From positions 1-6,313 of the forward strand of contig CALPYQ020000106.1 in assembly GCA_943327965.2 (NCBI GenBank): a DNA stretch of 6,313 nt, read 5' to 3'. A program made the position numbers and the translations under genes. The DNA comes from Singulisphaera sp. GP187. Its GTDB lineage: Bacteria; Pseudomonadota; Gammaproteobacteria; Burkholderiales; Burkholderiaceae_C. Under the pieces are notes generated by a model that had not been told where the DNA came from, did not search any database, and saw only the letters and a list, made by a program, of their open reading frames with translations. Shown in pieces: positions 1 through 6,313 of this stretch; position 1 is the first letter of the stretch; each line of letters opens with the position of its first letter.

Positions 1-558
1 GGCAAGCACGATCACATGGATTTGGTCACAACGCAAGGTGTTTTGCGCCTACACGATCCACGCAGATTTGGTGCGGCCGTTTGGGCCGAGTCGGAACATC
101 ATGAGCCTGCCGCCAAGCTTTTGGGTAAATTGGGCATGGAGCCATTGACGGATGGATTTGAGTTGAAGTTGTTTCTGCAAGGCTTGAAAAAACGTGCGGC
201 GCCTATCAAGCAAGTGCTCCTTGCCGGTGATGTGGTGGTGGGTGTTGGCAATATTTACGCCTCAGAAGCTTTGTTTTTGGCAGGCATTCGACCAACCGTC
301 AAGGCCCAAAAAATAAGTGGCCCTCGAGTTGCCAAGCTGCATGCGGCCATTCGTCAAGTCTTGGCCCGTGCGGTGCAGCAAGGGGGCAGCAGCTTGAAAG
401 ATTTTGTCAATGCGCAGGGCAACACAGGCTACTTCCAGTTGGAGGCCTCTGTGTATGGCCGTTCAGGTTTGCCTTGCCGGTCCTGTCAGACGCCTATCAA
501 GCAAATTGTTCAAGGCCAGCGCTCCACGTTTTTTTGCCCTGTATGTCAAAAGCCTTAA
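1..558 (+). CDS. mutM: Formamidopyrimidine-DNA glycosylase (Fpg/MutM), 5'-truncated by window edge
   Basis: Bifunctional DNA glycosylase/AP lyase that removes 8-oxoguanine and formamidopyrimidines from oxidised DNA (EC 3.2.2.23, 4.2.99.18). The frame is open from base 1 (GKHDHMDLV), so the gene starts upstream. The 185 visible codons match about the last two thirds of a roughly 270-residue protein; the N-terminal catalytic Pro-Glu lies outside. Visible family marks, in fragment numbering: the DPRRFG loop at 19-24, which supplies the Arg and Phe that fill the void left by the flipped base; the helix-two-turn-helix region with [10 protein letters not shown], holding the DNA-contacting Asn; and a C-terminal zinc finger of pattern C-x2-C-x16-C-x2-C, with the QRSTF turn carrying the finger Arg. 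It ends with TAA and overlaps the mutY start by 16 nt, suggesting co-transcription. The zinc finger with all four Cys and the DPRRFG loop point to Fpg rather than Nei, although that choice cannot use the missing N-terminus. Confidence 0.96.
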   Translation, partial: GKHDHMDLVTTQGVLRLHDPRRFGAAVWAESEHHEPAAKLLGKLGMEPLTDGFELKLFLQGLKKRAAPIKQVLLAGDVVVGVGNIYASEALFLAGIRPTVKAQKISGPRVAKLHAAIRQVLARAVQQGGSSLKDFVNAQGNTGYFQLEASVYGRSGLPCRSCQTPIKQIVQGQRSTFFCPVCQKP

Positions 559-1613
559 AAGAAAAGAAGCCCTTTGCTGAGACGCTGGTAGTCTGGCAAA
601 AGAGCCACGGCAGAAACCATTTGCCATGGCAAAACACACGGGACCCTTACCGAGTTTGGCTGTCAGAAATTATGTTGCAGCAGACGCAGGTCAGCACAGT
701 TTTAGATTACTACGCCAAGTTTTTGCAGCACTTTACCACCGTGGCCGATTTGGCTGCTGCATCGCAAGATCAGGTGATGGGTTTGTGGAGTGGCTTGGGC
801 TATTACAGCCGAGCCCGAAATTTGCATCAATGCGCCAAAGATGTGATGACAAAATTTGGCGGTGCGTTTCCACAAACAGCGCAGGACCTGATGAGCTTGC
901 CAGGCATTGGCCGATCTACCGCTGCGGCTGTGGCCTCGTTCTGCTTCTCAGAGCGGGTGGCCATTATGGATGGCAACGTCAAGCGCGTTTTGACCCGCTT
1001 ATGGGCTTATGACGCAGACTTGTCAGTTAGCAAAAATGAAAAAGTATTGTGGCAAATGGCTGAGGGGGCCTTGCCTACAAAACAAATTCAAACAGCCATG
1101 CCGCGATATTCGCAAGCCCTGATGGATTTGGGGGCTACCATTTGCTTGCCTCGCAAGCCTTTGTGCCAAGCTTGTCCTGTGCGTACCGAATGCAAAGCGC
1201 ATGAACTGGGAGAGCCCGAAAAGTTTCCTGTTAAAACTCGCAAACTCAAACGCACCAGTGAGGTGTTGTGGTTGTTGTTGGCGAACAATCAAAAAGGTCA
1301 AGTGTGGTTGGAGAAGCGTCCCGAGTCTGGGATCTGGGCTAGCCTTTACAGCCTGCCTGTATTTGCTTCAGAGGAGGCGCTGTCAGCAGCTGTCTTAAAT
1401 AGTGATTTGCCAAAAAACTCAAAGCGGCATTGGGAAATTCTGCCGACCTTTAAACATGTGCTGACGCACAAAGATTTGCACTGTCATGTGGTTAAAACGA
1501 AGCTCAACAAAGGCCCAATTTCAACAGGATCTGGCGCTTGGTGGTCGGAAGAAGATTGGCAAGTGTTGGGTCTGCCCACCCCCATTCGTCACTTGCTGTC
1601 TAATTCTCGGTGA
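543..1613 (+). CDS. mutY: A/G-specific adenine DNA glycosylase MutY
   Basis: Removes adenine mispaired with 8-oxoguanine, the backup to MutM in the GO system. With the ATG at 543 it has 356 residues, close to the 350 of E. coli MutY. Seen: catalytic Glu42 in [10 protein letters not shown]; helix-hairpin-helix [11 protein letters not shown] at 119-129; catalytic Asp143 in [10 protein letters not shown]; and a [4Fe-4S] cluster motif at Cys201, 208, 211 and 217 (C-x6-C-x2-C-x5-C). Glu and Asp sit five residues later than E. coli Glu37 and Asp138. The C-terminal third is the NUDIX-like 8-oxoG recognition domain ([34 protein letters not shown]). The frame stays open upstream to a TTG at 474, but that start would bury the gene 85 nt inside mutM and add residues that do not look like MutY. 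No clear Shine-Dalgarno precedes 543, so translational coupling to the mutM stop (16-nt overlap) is likely. Its 3' end overlaps rapZ. Confidence 0.97.
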   Translation: MSKALKEKKPFAETLVVWQKSHGRNHLPWQNTRDPYRVWLSEIMLQQTQVSTVLDYYAKFLQHFTTVADLAAASQDQVMGLWSGLGYYSRARNLHQCAKDVMTKFGGAFPQTAQDLMSLPGIGRSTAAAVASFCFSERVAIMDGNVKRVLTRLWAYDADLSVSKNEKVLWQMAEGALPTKQIQTAMPRYSQALMDLGATICLPRKPLCQACPVRTECKAHELGEPEKFPVKTRKLKRTSEVLWLLLANNQKGQVWLEKRPESGIWASLYSLPVFASEEALSAAVLNSDLPKNSKRHWEILPTFKHVLTHKDLHCHVVKTKLNKGPISTGSGAWWSEEDWQVLGLPTPIRHLLSNSR

Positions 1614-2446
1614 CGCTTGAGCGTGAGCCACTGCGCGCTGAAATATTGGCTGAGTTTTTCGACCAAATAAACGGACCGATGTTGACCACCGGTGCAACCA
1701 ATGGCCACCGTAATGTAGTTGCGATGGTCTTTTTCAAGCGCGGGAAGCCAATGGTTCATGAACGCTTGAATTTGCGCCTGCATGTCTTTGACATCGGGAT
1801 ATTTTTCTAAAAATTCCTGAACAGGTTCGTCTTTGCCTGTGAGGGGACGAAGGGCGTTTTCGTAGTGCGGATTGGGCAACATGCGCACATCGAATACGTA
1901 ATCGGCATCAATGGGAATACCGCGCTTAAAGCCAAACGATTCAAAGACCAAAGTCATTTTGGCGCTAGAAGAATTTACCAAAGATTTTACGTAGCTTTGT
2001 AATTGAGGCGCACGCAAAAAACTGGTGTCAATCACATGAGATTTTTCACGCAAGAGGGACAAAATTTCACGCTCATACTCAATCGACTCGGTTAAGGCCA
2101 GTTCGTCGGCAGACTCACTGCGCCCAGACAAGGGGTGACGCCTTCTGGTTTCGGAGTACCTGCGAAGCAAAGTGTCAGAGGATGCATCCAGAAAAATTGA
2201 GCTTGTCTTGAAACCTAAACTTTTTAGCTTCATTAACTGATCTGGCATGAGGGGCAGTGAATTGGCACTGCGCACATCAATGGCAATGGCCACTCGCTGT
2301 TCATTGCGCTTTTGCTCTAGCTCTGCAAATGGCATGAGCAATTCAGGTGGCAGGTTGTCAACGCAATAGAAACCAGAATCTTCAAGGGCATGCAAGGCCA
2401 CAGATTTGCCTGAACCCGACATGCCAGTAATAAGAACGATTTCCAT
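1589..2446 (-). CDS. rapZ: RNase adapter protein RapZ (YvcJ family nucleotide-binding protein)
   Basis: P-loop protein of the RapZ/YvcJ family. In E. coli it binds glucosamine-6-phosphate and guides the sRNA GlmZ to RNase E, tuning GlmS and hence cell-envelope precursor supply. GlmY/GlmZ are enterobacterial, so in this organism the GlcN6P-sensing role is an inference and the RNA target is unknown. The 285 residues compare with 284 in E. coli. Seen: Walker A GMSGSGKS at 8-15; the family motif VDNLP at 29-33; a likely second nucleotide-site strand AIAIDVRS around 53-60; the conserved [19 protein letters not shown] and RMLPNPH block opening the C-terminal domain; and the GCTGGQHRS loop at 250-258, the site tied to ligand binding in the family. 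The start ATG (complement of 2444-2446) lies 20 bp after the recN stop with no strong Shine-Dalgarno. It is the last gene of a nadK-recN-rapZ unit, and its 3' end overlaps mutY by 25 bp on the opposite strand. Confidence 0.96.
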   Translation of the reverse strand: MEIVLITGMSGSGKSVALHALEDSGFYCVDNLPPELLMPFAELEQKRNEQRVAIAIDVRSANSLPLMPDQLMKLKSLGFKTSSIFLDASSDTLLRRYSETRRRHPLSGRSESADELALTESIEYEREILSLLREKSHVIDTSFLRAPQLQSYVKSLVNSSSAKMTLVFESFGFKRGIPIDADYVFDVRMLPNPHYENALRPLTGKDEPVQEFLEKYPDVKDMQAQIQAFMNHWLPALEKDHRNYITVAIGCTGGQHRSVYLVEKLSQYFSAQWLTLKRHRELDSK

Positions 2447-2466
2447 AATTGCTAGGTTTCAGAAAT

Positions 2467-4131
2467 TTATTTAGTGAGCATTTCACGGGCGTGTGCCAGC
2501 GTGGTTGCCGATAACTTTTCACCGCCCAACATGCGCGCAATTTCTGTCACGCGTTGTTCGCCTGCAATGGGCGTCACGCTGCTACTGACACCCTCTTTGG
2601 CGCTGGTCTTGCTAACCAACAAATGGTGATCGGCGCATGAAGCAACTTGGGGCAAATGCGTAACCGCCAAAACTTGGCGATGCACACCCAGTTGTTTCAT
2701 GAGTCGACCGACAGTTTCTGCAACAGCGCCGCCCACACCGGAGTCGACTTCGTCAAATATCAGGGTACCTGCTTCACCCAATTCGCTGGTCGTGACAGCT
2801 ATGGCCAAGGCAATGCGCGAGAGCTCGCCGCCAGAGGCCACTTTGCCCACAGGCCTAGGCGTGCTGCCCGCGTGGCCAGCTACCAAAAACTGAATGTCTT
2901 CTAGGCCGTGTTGAGCGGCTTGCTCCAAGCCAATTAAGGCCACTTCAAAGCGGCCCCCTTGCATGCCTAAATTTTGCATGGCCTGCGTGACGGCTTGGGC
3001 CAACTTGGGTGCTGCTTTTTTGCGTTGCTGCGAAAGTTTTTTGGCCTCTGTTTGATACGCCTGCGACGCCGCTTTTTCTTGAGCTTCTAGGCCTTCTAGA
3101 TCGCTTGCAGCTTCCAAGGCATTGAGTTCTTGCTTCCAACCGGCCAGCAATGCGGCTAACTCTTCAGGTGGCCGTTTGTAACGCCTTGCCAACGACAGCC
3201 ATTGCGACATGCGCTGGTCCAACTCGTTCAGTCGATCGGGGTCTAAATCGGTTTTGCGCAAATAGCTTTGCAGACTGTGCGCCGCATCTTCGGCTTGTGC
3301 CAAGCTAGATTGCAAGACATCCAACATGCTTTGAAACTCGGGCTCAACGTGCGATTGATCTTGCAAACTGCCAATGGCTTTGGACAACAATCCAAGCGCG
3401 CCTGTTTCTGCGCCCAACCTAGATGATTCATCGCCATCCAATGCACCTAGCGCTAACTGACCTGCATCTATCAATGCCTGGGCATGCGACAAGCGCGTGT
3501 GCTGGGCGTTTAACTCTTCCCATTCATCAGTGGCTGGCGCCAGTTTGTCGAGCTCGCCAATTTGCCAAGCCAAGCGCTCTTGCTCACGGCTTAGCGAGTC
3601 TTGAGCATTTCGCGCTGTTTGAACTGCTTGTTGCGCATGGCGCCATGTTTGCCAAGCAGTTTTTAAAGCTTCGGTGCTAAGGCCAGCATAAGCATCCAAT
3701 AAACCGCGCACTGCCTCGGGCCGCGTCAGACTTTGCCATGCATGCTGGCCATGAATGTCCAAAAGCATTTCGCCCAATGCGCGCAGTTGGGTGGCTGTGG
3801 CTTGGCTGCCATTGACCCATGCTCGGCTTTTGCCTTGCGCGTCCACGCTGCGCCTTAAAAGCAGCATGTCTGAAATTTCAAAGCCGGCTTCTTCAAGCAC
3901 CGCATGAGCTTGCGGCGGGCAATCAAATTCTGCGGTAACTTCGCAGCGGGTAGCACCTTCTCGCACCACGCTGGCATCTGATCGCTCGCCCAATGCCAGT
4001 TGCAAGGCATCAATGAGGATGGATTTGCCCGCACCGGTCTCGCCTGTGAGCACACTAAAACCTTGGGACAAATTCAAGTCGAGTTCGCGAACAATGACAA
4101 AGTCGCGCAAGCTGATGTGTCTAAGGGCCAT
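2467..4131 (-). CDS. recN: DNA repair protein RecN (SMC-like ATPase)
   Basis: SMC-related ATPase that acts at DNA double-strand breaks and helps RecA-dependent recombinational repair. The 554 residues are practically the length of E. coli RecN (553). Seen: an N-terminal half-head with Walker A GETGAGKS at 30-37; a central helical, Gln/Glu/Ala/Leu-rich segment from about 160 to 370, fitting the antiparallel coiled coil; and a C-terminal half-head with the ABC signature SGGELS at 433-438, Walker B LIFDE at 457-461, the following D-loop DSGVGG, and the H-loop His492 in VTHLPQVAS. All ATPase elements are present, so the protein should be active. The ATG sits 3 bp after the nadK stop with a strong AAGGAGG upstream inside nadK, and rapZ follows after 20 bp. 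In E. coli recN is SOS-induced from its own promoter. Here there is no room for a separate promoter outside nadK and I saw no LexA box in the gap, so it probably depends on the nadK promoter or one inside nadK. Confidence 0.97.
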   Translation of the reverse strand: MALRHISLRDFVIVRELDLNLSQGFSVLTGETGAGKSILIDALQLALGERSDASVVREGATRCEVTAEFDCPPQAHAVLEEAGFEISDMLLLRRSVDAQGKSRAWVNGSQATATQLRALGEMLLDIHGQHAWQSLTRPEAVRGLLDAYAGLSTEALKTAWQTWRHAQQAVQTARNAQDSLSREQERLAWQIGELDKLAPATDEWEELNAQHTRLSHAQALIDAGQLALGALDGDESSRLGAETGALGLLSKAIGSLQDQSHVEPEFQSMLDVLQSSLAQAEDAAHSLQSYLRKTDLDPDRLNELDQRMSQWLSLARRYKRPPEELAALLAGWKQELNALEAASDLEGLEAQEKAASQAYQTEAKKLSQQRKKAAPKLAQAVTQAMQNLGMQGGRFEVALIGLEQAAQHGLEDIQFLVAGHAGSTPRPVGKVASGGELSRIALAIAVTTSELGEAGTLIFDEVDSGVGGAVAETVGRLMKQLGVHRQVLAVTHLPQVASCADHHLLVSKTSAKEGVSSSVTPIAGEQRVTEIARMLGGEKLSATTLAHAREMLTK

Positions 4132-4134
4132 GGC

Positions 4135-5031
4135 TTAGGCGCCTCCTTCGTTCCAATGCATTTTTTTACGAAGTGTGTCGAAATAGTTCCAACCCTGGGG
4201 GTGCAAGAAACGCACTTTGTGCATCGACTGCGCCACCGTAATTTGATCACCAATCATGAGGCTGGCCAAAGACTGCATGTCAAAATTGGCGCTGGCATCG
4301 CGGCCAGAGACAATTTCAATGCTGATTTTGGAAGTGTCGGGCAACACAATAGGGCGATTGGACAGGGTGTGCGGTGCAATGGGTGCAATGACCCAGCCAC
4401 CCAAGTTGGGGTGCATCAAGGGGCCGCCCACAGACAGCGAATAAGCCGTCGAACCCGTGGGGGTGGCCACAATCAATCCGTCTGCCCTTTGAGAGGCCAC
4501 AAAGCGTCCATCAACCTCAATGCGCAACTCAACCATGCCTGAAGTGGCACCGCGGTTAACCACCACATCGTTCATGGCAAAAGCATCAAACACACAGTGT
4601 TTGTCGCGCCAGACTTGGGCGTGCAGCATGCTGCGCTGTTCTTCTTCAAAATTGCCCATTAGCATGGGCTTGAGGGTTTGAGCATATTGCTCAATGGGAA
4701 TATCGGTAATGAAACCCAGCCGGCCTTGGTTGATACCAATGAGGGGCAAACCAAACGGGGCCACTTGGCGGCCGATGCCCAGCATGGTGCCGTCGCCCCC
4801 GATGACCAGACCTAAATCGCATTGCTTGCCAATCTCGGCCATTTTGAGTGTGGGGTAGAGGCTTAGGCCCAGGTGCTCAGAGGTACCTTCTTCTAGAACC
4901 ACCTCGGCACCAATTCGACTGACAAACTGGGCGACATCGTCCAAGACCCGGCGCGAGCTTTCCAAAGCGGCGCCCGTGACCGTGGTGTGGTACTTGCCAA
5001 ATAGCGCAACGTGACGAAATTTAGATTTCAT
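4135..5031 (-). CDS. nadK: NAD kinase
   Basis: ATP-dependent phosphorylation of NAD+ to NADP+ in the cytosol (EC 2.7.1.23), the only common route to NADP. With the ATG at 5031 it has 298 residues, usual for proteobacterial NadK. Seen: the Rossmann-like start HVALFGKYH (7-15); the nucleotide-binding GGDGT at 78-82 with the catalytic Asp80; [12 protein letters not shown] at 99-110; [10 protein letters not shown] at 152-161; and the [15 protein letters not shown] block at 184-198 that binds the dinucleotide. A TTG six bases upstream (5037) is in frame and would add two residues, but ATG is the simpler start and the family usually begins just before the FHHVAL-like strand. No strong Shine-Dalgarno precedes either codon. 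It is the first gene of the nadK-recN-rapZ run. The nadK-recN pairing is common in proteobacteria. It is divergent from hrcA across a very short gap. Confidence 0.96.
   Translation of the reverse strand: MKSKFRHVALFGKYHTTVTGAALESSRRVLDDVAQFVSRIGAEVVLEEGTSEHLGLSLYPTLKMAEIGKQCDLGLVIGGDGTMLGIGRQVAPFGLPLIGINQGRLGFITDIPIEQYAQTLKPMLMGNFEEEQRSMLHAQVWRDKHCVFDAFAMNDVVVNRGATSGMVELRIEVDGRFVASQRADGLIVATPTGSTAYSLSVGGPLMHPNLGGWVIAPIAPHTLSNRPIVLPDTSKISIEIVSGRDASANFDMQSLASLMIGDQITVAQSMHKVRFLHPQGWNYFDTLRKKMHWNEGGA
4142..4148 (-). promoter_or_regulatory. Shine-Dalgarno of recN, embedded in the end of nadK
   Basis: On the minus strand the bases read AAGGAGG, a near-perfect anti-16S match, with 10 nt between it and the recN ATG at 4131. 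The site overlaps the last sense codons of nadK (Glu-Gly-Gly) just before its TAA. It supports the recN start and suggests that ribosomes finishing nadK can pass to recN. Confidence 0.75.
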
Positions 5032-5059
5032 TCTCAAATTACATCATTAAAATGACCGA
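5032..5059. promoter_or_regulatory. Divergent nadK/hrcA gap with AT-rich candidate -10 elements
   Basis: Only 28 bp separate the two start codons. The gap holds an AT-rich stretch that reads as TAAAAT (5048-5053) toward hrcA and as TTTAAT (complement of 5046-5051) toward nadK, each one mismatch from TATAAT. I found no convincing -35 hexamer at 16-18 bp for either; TTGGCA toward nadK (complement of 5074-5079) would need a 22-bp spacer. If these -10 boxes were used, both messages would start at or within a few bases of their start codons. No CIRCE element (TTAGCACTC-N9-GAGTGCTAA) lies here. The real promoters may instead lie inside the neighbouring coding regions. Confidence 0.3.
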
Positions 5060-6064
5060 ATGCTAGATGATCGTGCCAAGTTATTACTGAAAGCCCTTGT
5101 TGAACGCTACATTGCGGACGGCCAGCCGGTGGGGTCGCGCACGCTTTCTAAGGCGTCTGGGCTCGAATTATCCCCTGCCACCATTCGAAATGTCATGTCC
5201 GACCTTGAGGAGTTGGGCCTGATTGCCAGCCCGCATACATCGGCTGGCAGGGTGCCCACCAATAGGGGTTACCGCCTATTTGTCGACACCATGCTGACGG
5301 TCCAGAAGGGTGAATTGCCCACGCACCGCCTGGCGCCCGATCAGCCGCAGAAGGTTATTGCCAATGCCGCCAACATGTTGTCCAGTTTGTCCCACTATGT
5401 GGGGGTGGTCATGGCGCCCAAACGCGCTTCGGTGTTTCGGCACATTGAGTTTTTGCGGCTCTCCGAAAAACGCGTGCTCTTAATCATTGTGTCGCCAGAG
5501 GGCGATGTACAAAACCGGGTCATATTCACAGAATCCGACTATTCTCAAAGTCAGCTCATCGAAGCTTCTAATTATTTGAACGCTCACTATGCTGGCATGG
5601 CCATTGAACAAGTCCGCATGCGTGTGAAGCAAGAGCTGGTCAATCTGCAATCTGAAATTGCCAGCCTCATGCAGGCCGCTGTGCAAATGAGCTCTGAGGC
5701 ATTGAGCGAAGACGAAGGGGACGTGGTCATTTCGGGCGAACGCAATTTGTTGTCGGTCAGCGACTTTTCTAGCGACATGGGCAACCTGCGCCAGGCCTTC
5801 GATTTGTTCGAGCAAAAAACGCAGCTCATGCGCTTGCTCGATGTTTCAAGTCAGGCCGATGGCGTGCGCATTTTCATTGGCGGCGAAAGCCAGTTTGTGC
5901 CCATGCAAGAGCTGTCTGTGGTCAGTGCGCCTTATGAGGTGGACGGACACATTGTGGGCACCTTAGGCGTCATTGGCCCCACTCGCATGCCCTACGAGCG
6001 CATGATTCAAATTGTGGACATCACGTCCAAGATGGTGGGCAACGCGCTGAGTCAATCGAAGTAA
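5060..6064 (+). CDS. hrcA: Heat-inducible transcription repressor HrcA
   Basis: Repressor of class I heat-shock genes such as groESL and dnaKJ. It binds the CIRCE operator, and its folding depends on GroEL, so it loses activity when the chaperone is occupied. The 334 residues fit the betaproteobacterial family length. Seen: an N-terminal winged helix from about 1 to 76, including [18 protein letters not shown] (38-55) as the recognition region and the wing [20 protein letters not shown] (57-76); a middle GAF-like part ([29 protein letters not shown]); and the closing [17 protein letters not shown] block typical of the family. The start ATG is right at the family N-terminus ([17 protein letters not shown]). 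No Shine-Dalgarno is visible ahead of it. No CIRCE site is present in the window, so its targets are elsewhere. A long inverted repeat begins 20 nt after its TAA. In many relatives hemH follows hrcA; here a toxin-antitoxin-type gene comes next. Confidence 0.97.
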   Translation: MLDDRAKLLLKALVERYIADGQPVGSRTLSKASGLELSPATIRNVMSDLEELGLIASPHTSAGRVPTNRGYRLFVDTMLTVQKGELPTHRLAPDQPQKVIANAANMLSSLSHYVGVVMAPKRASVFRHIEFLRLSEKRVLLIIVSPEGDVQNRVIFTESDYSQSQLIEASNYLNAHYAGMAIEQVRMRVKQELVNLQSEIASLMQAAVQMSSEALSEDEGDVVISGERNLLSVSDFSSDMGNLRQAFDLFEQKTQLMRLLDVSSQADGVRIFIGGESQFVPMQELSVVSAPYEVDGHIVGTLGVIGPTRMPYERMIQIVDITSKMVGNALSQSK

Positions 6065-6084
6065 ATCTGTTTCTTTCTGAGCTC

Positions 6085-6164
6085 GCTGTGTGAGGATGGG
6101 GTGAGTGGGTTCCTCATACTGGGGTACCAGAAATCGTCACCCACTCACCCCATCCTCACACAGC
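6085..6164. repeat. Perfect 26-bp inverted repeat, possible hrcA terminator
   Basis: Bases 6085-6110 are the exact reverse complement of 6139-6164, with a 28-nt loop between. Pairing stops abruptly at both ends (6084/6165 and 6111/6138 mismatch). The left arm is nearly all G, T and A with one C, so the right arm is C- and A-rich, about 62% G+C. The loop contains a second small stem, CTGG (6119-6122) with CCAG (6127-6130). It starts 20 nt after the hrcA stop and 50 nt before the next promoter, which fits a transcription stop. There is no T-run after either arm, so it is not a textbook intrinsic terminator on either strand. A mobile or dispersed repeat, such as a REP- or MITE-like unit, is the main alternative. 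I saw no flanking target duplication. Confidence 0.85.
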
Positions 6165-6214
6165 TGCGAACAGCAATGTTGGTGCCCGGAAGATTCATTG
6201 CAAGCAAATGTGTG

Positions 6215-6242
6215 TTGACTTGGTCTTTTAAAAGACTATATT
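6215..6242 (+). promoter_or_regulatory. Sigma70-type promoter of the antitoxin gene
   Basis: TTGACT (6215-6220) and TATATT (6237-6242) each match the consensus at five of six positions and are 16 bp apart. A start near 6249 would leave a leader of about 20 nt containing the Shine-Dalgarno-like site before the ATG at 6269. This is the best promoter in the window. A palindrome fills nearly the whole spacer. Confidence 0.7.
6223..6236. promoter_or_regulatory. 14-bp palindrome in promoter spacer, candidate operator
   Basis: GTCTTTTAAAAGAC is a perfect palindrome that abuts the -10 hexamer and begins 2 bp after the -35 hexamer. Phd/YefM antitoxins commonly repress their own operon by binding short palindromes over the promoter, so this is a natural operator candidate. 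The function is inferred from placement and symmetry; the motif does not resemble the TGTACA-centred sites known for E. coli YefM. Confidence 0.5.
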
Positions 6243-6253
6243 AGGTTCACTTC

Positions 6254-6260
6254 AAGGCGG
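6254..6260 (+). promoter_or_regulatory. Shine-Dalgarno-like site of the antitoxin gene
   Basis: AAGGCGG, one base off AAGGAGG, lies 8 nt before the ATG at 6269. Together with the promoter upstream it supports that start codon. Confidence 0.6.
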
Positions 6261-6268
6261 ACCCCACC

Positions 6269-6313
6269 ATGCTTACCACTTCCCAAATCAAGCCTATCAG
6301 CTACCTCAAAGCC
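6269..6313 (+). CDS. Probable Phd/YefM-family antitoxin, N-terminal 15 codons only
   Basis: The frame opens with ATG and runs off the window as MLTTSQIKPISYLKA. The IKPISYLKA stretch strongly resembles the start of short Phd/YefM-type antitoxins (pattern KPI-[ST]-YLK-[AS]), DNA-binding proteins of roughly 80-95 residues that neutralise a RelE/ParE-type mRNA interferase or gyrase poison encoded just downstream. In such proteins the N-terminal part forms the DNA-binding dimer and the C-terminal part wraps the toxin; only the start of the former is visible. It has its own promoter, a palindromic candidate operator and a Shine-Dalgarno-like site, as expected for a self-regulated module. The toxin gene, if present, lies beyond the window. 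The family call rests on 15 residues and on recall of similar proteins, so it is probable rather than certain; that a gene starts here is better supported. Confidence 0.68.
   Translation, partial: MLTTSQIKPISYLKA

Noticed and set aside
474..542. Upstream in-frame TTG start for mutY adding 23 residues
   Set aside because: It would lie 85 nt inside mutM; the extra residues are the mutM zinc-finger region read in another frame and do not resemble MutY. The ATG at 543 gives the expected length and catalytic residue positions.
626..1012. 128-codon open frame inside mutY in another frame
   Set aside because: It lies wholly within mutY and shows no family motif; it is explained by the codon bias of the real gene.
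1..1613. Possible broken or frameshifted mutM
   Set aside because: The missing 5' end is simply the window edge; the visible frame is intact through the zinc finger.
4000..4542. 180-codon open frame on the plus strand across recN and nadK
   Set aside because: It is antisense to two well-supported genes with complete family motifs, spans their junction, and its translation shows no recognisable domain.
5032..5037. TTG start at 5037 for nadK
   Set aside because: It adds only two residues and has no better ribosome site; the ATG at 5031 is simpler, though TTG is not excluded.
5032..5059. CIRCE operator for HrcA autoregulation
   Set aside because: I looked for TTAGCACTC-N9-GAGTGCTAA near hrcA and found neither half.
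5480..5829. Open frames on the minus strand within hrcA
   Set aside because: They are antisense to a complete hrcA, have no recognisable domain, and have no ribosome site or promoter support.
6085..6164. Integron attC-type recombination site
   Set aside because: The arms are perfectly paired and I could not find the paired RYYYAAC and GTTRRRY core sites or unpaired extrahelical bases expected of attC.
6173..6201. GCAATG...CATTGC inverted repeat upstream of the antitoxin promoter
   Set aside because: Six base pairs with a 17-nt gap and no extension are within what chance gives.

Overview
The window looks like chromosomal core genome of a betaproteobacterium, most likely order Burkholderiales and probably a moderate-GC member of the Comamonadaceae (a Limnohabitans- or Rhodoferax-like relative). 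This rests on recalled protein signatures (HrcA beginning [18 protein letters not shown], plus NadK, RapZ and RecN of beta-proteobacterial style), on the coexistence of hrcA with a nadK-recN pair, and on a base composition that looks close to half G+C by eye. The genus is a guess.

Layout: (1) Positions 1-1613, plus strand: the 3' two thirds of mutM (Fpg glycosylase) overlapping a complete mutY. These are two enzymes of the GO system against 8-oxoguanine damage. (2) Positions 1589-5031, minus strand, transcribed leftward: nadK, recN, rapZ, separated by 3 and 20 bp, almost certainly one operon. It joins NADP supply, double-strand-break repair and a GlcN6P-linked nucleotide-binding regulator. 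The 3' ends of mutY and rapZ overlap convergently by 25 bp with no terminator between. (3) A 28-bp divergent gap, then hrcA (5060-6064, plus strand), the heat-shock repressor. (4) Positions 6065-6313: a short accessory-looking stretch. It holds a perfect 26-bp inverted repeat with a 28-nt loop, a good sigma70-type promoter whose spacer is filled by a 14-bp palindrome, a Shine-Dalgarno-like site, and the first 15 codons of what looks like a Phd/YefM-family antitoxin, cut by the window end.

Most of the window is ordinary, well-conserved housekeeping sequence with no frameshifts or broken genes. The parts worth a second look lie at the right edge: the long hairpin after hrcA and the start of a probable toxin-antitoxin operon with a palindromic candidate operator inside its promoter. 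I found no CRISPR array, tRNA, rRNA or insertion sequence, and no wholly new system can be claimed from this sequence alone.
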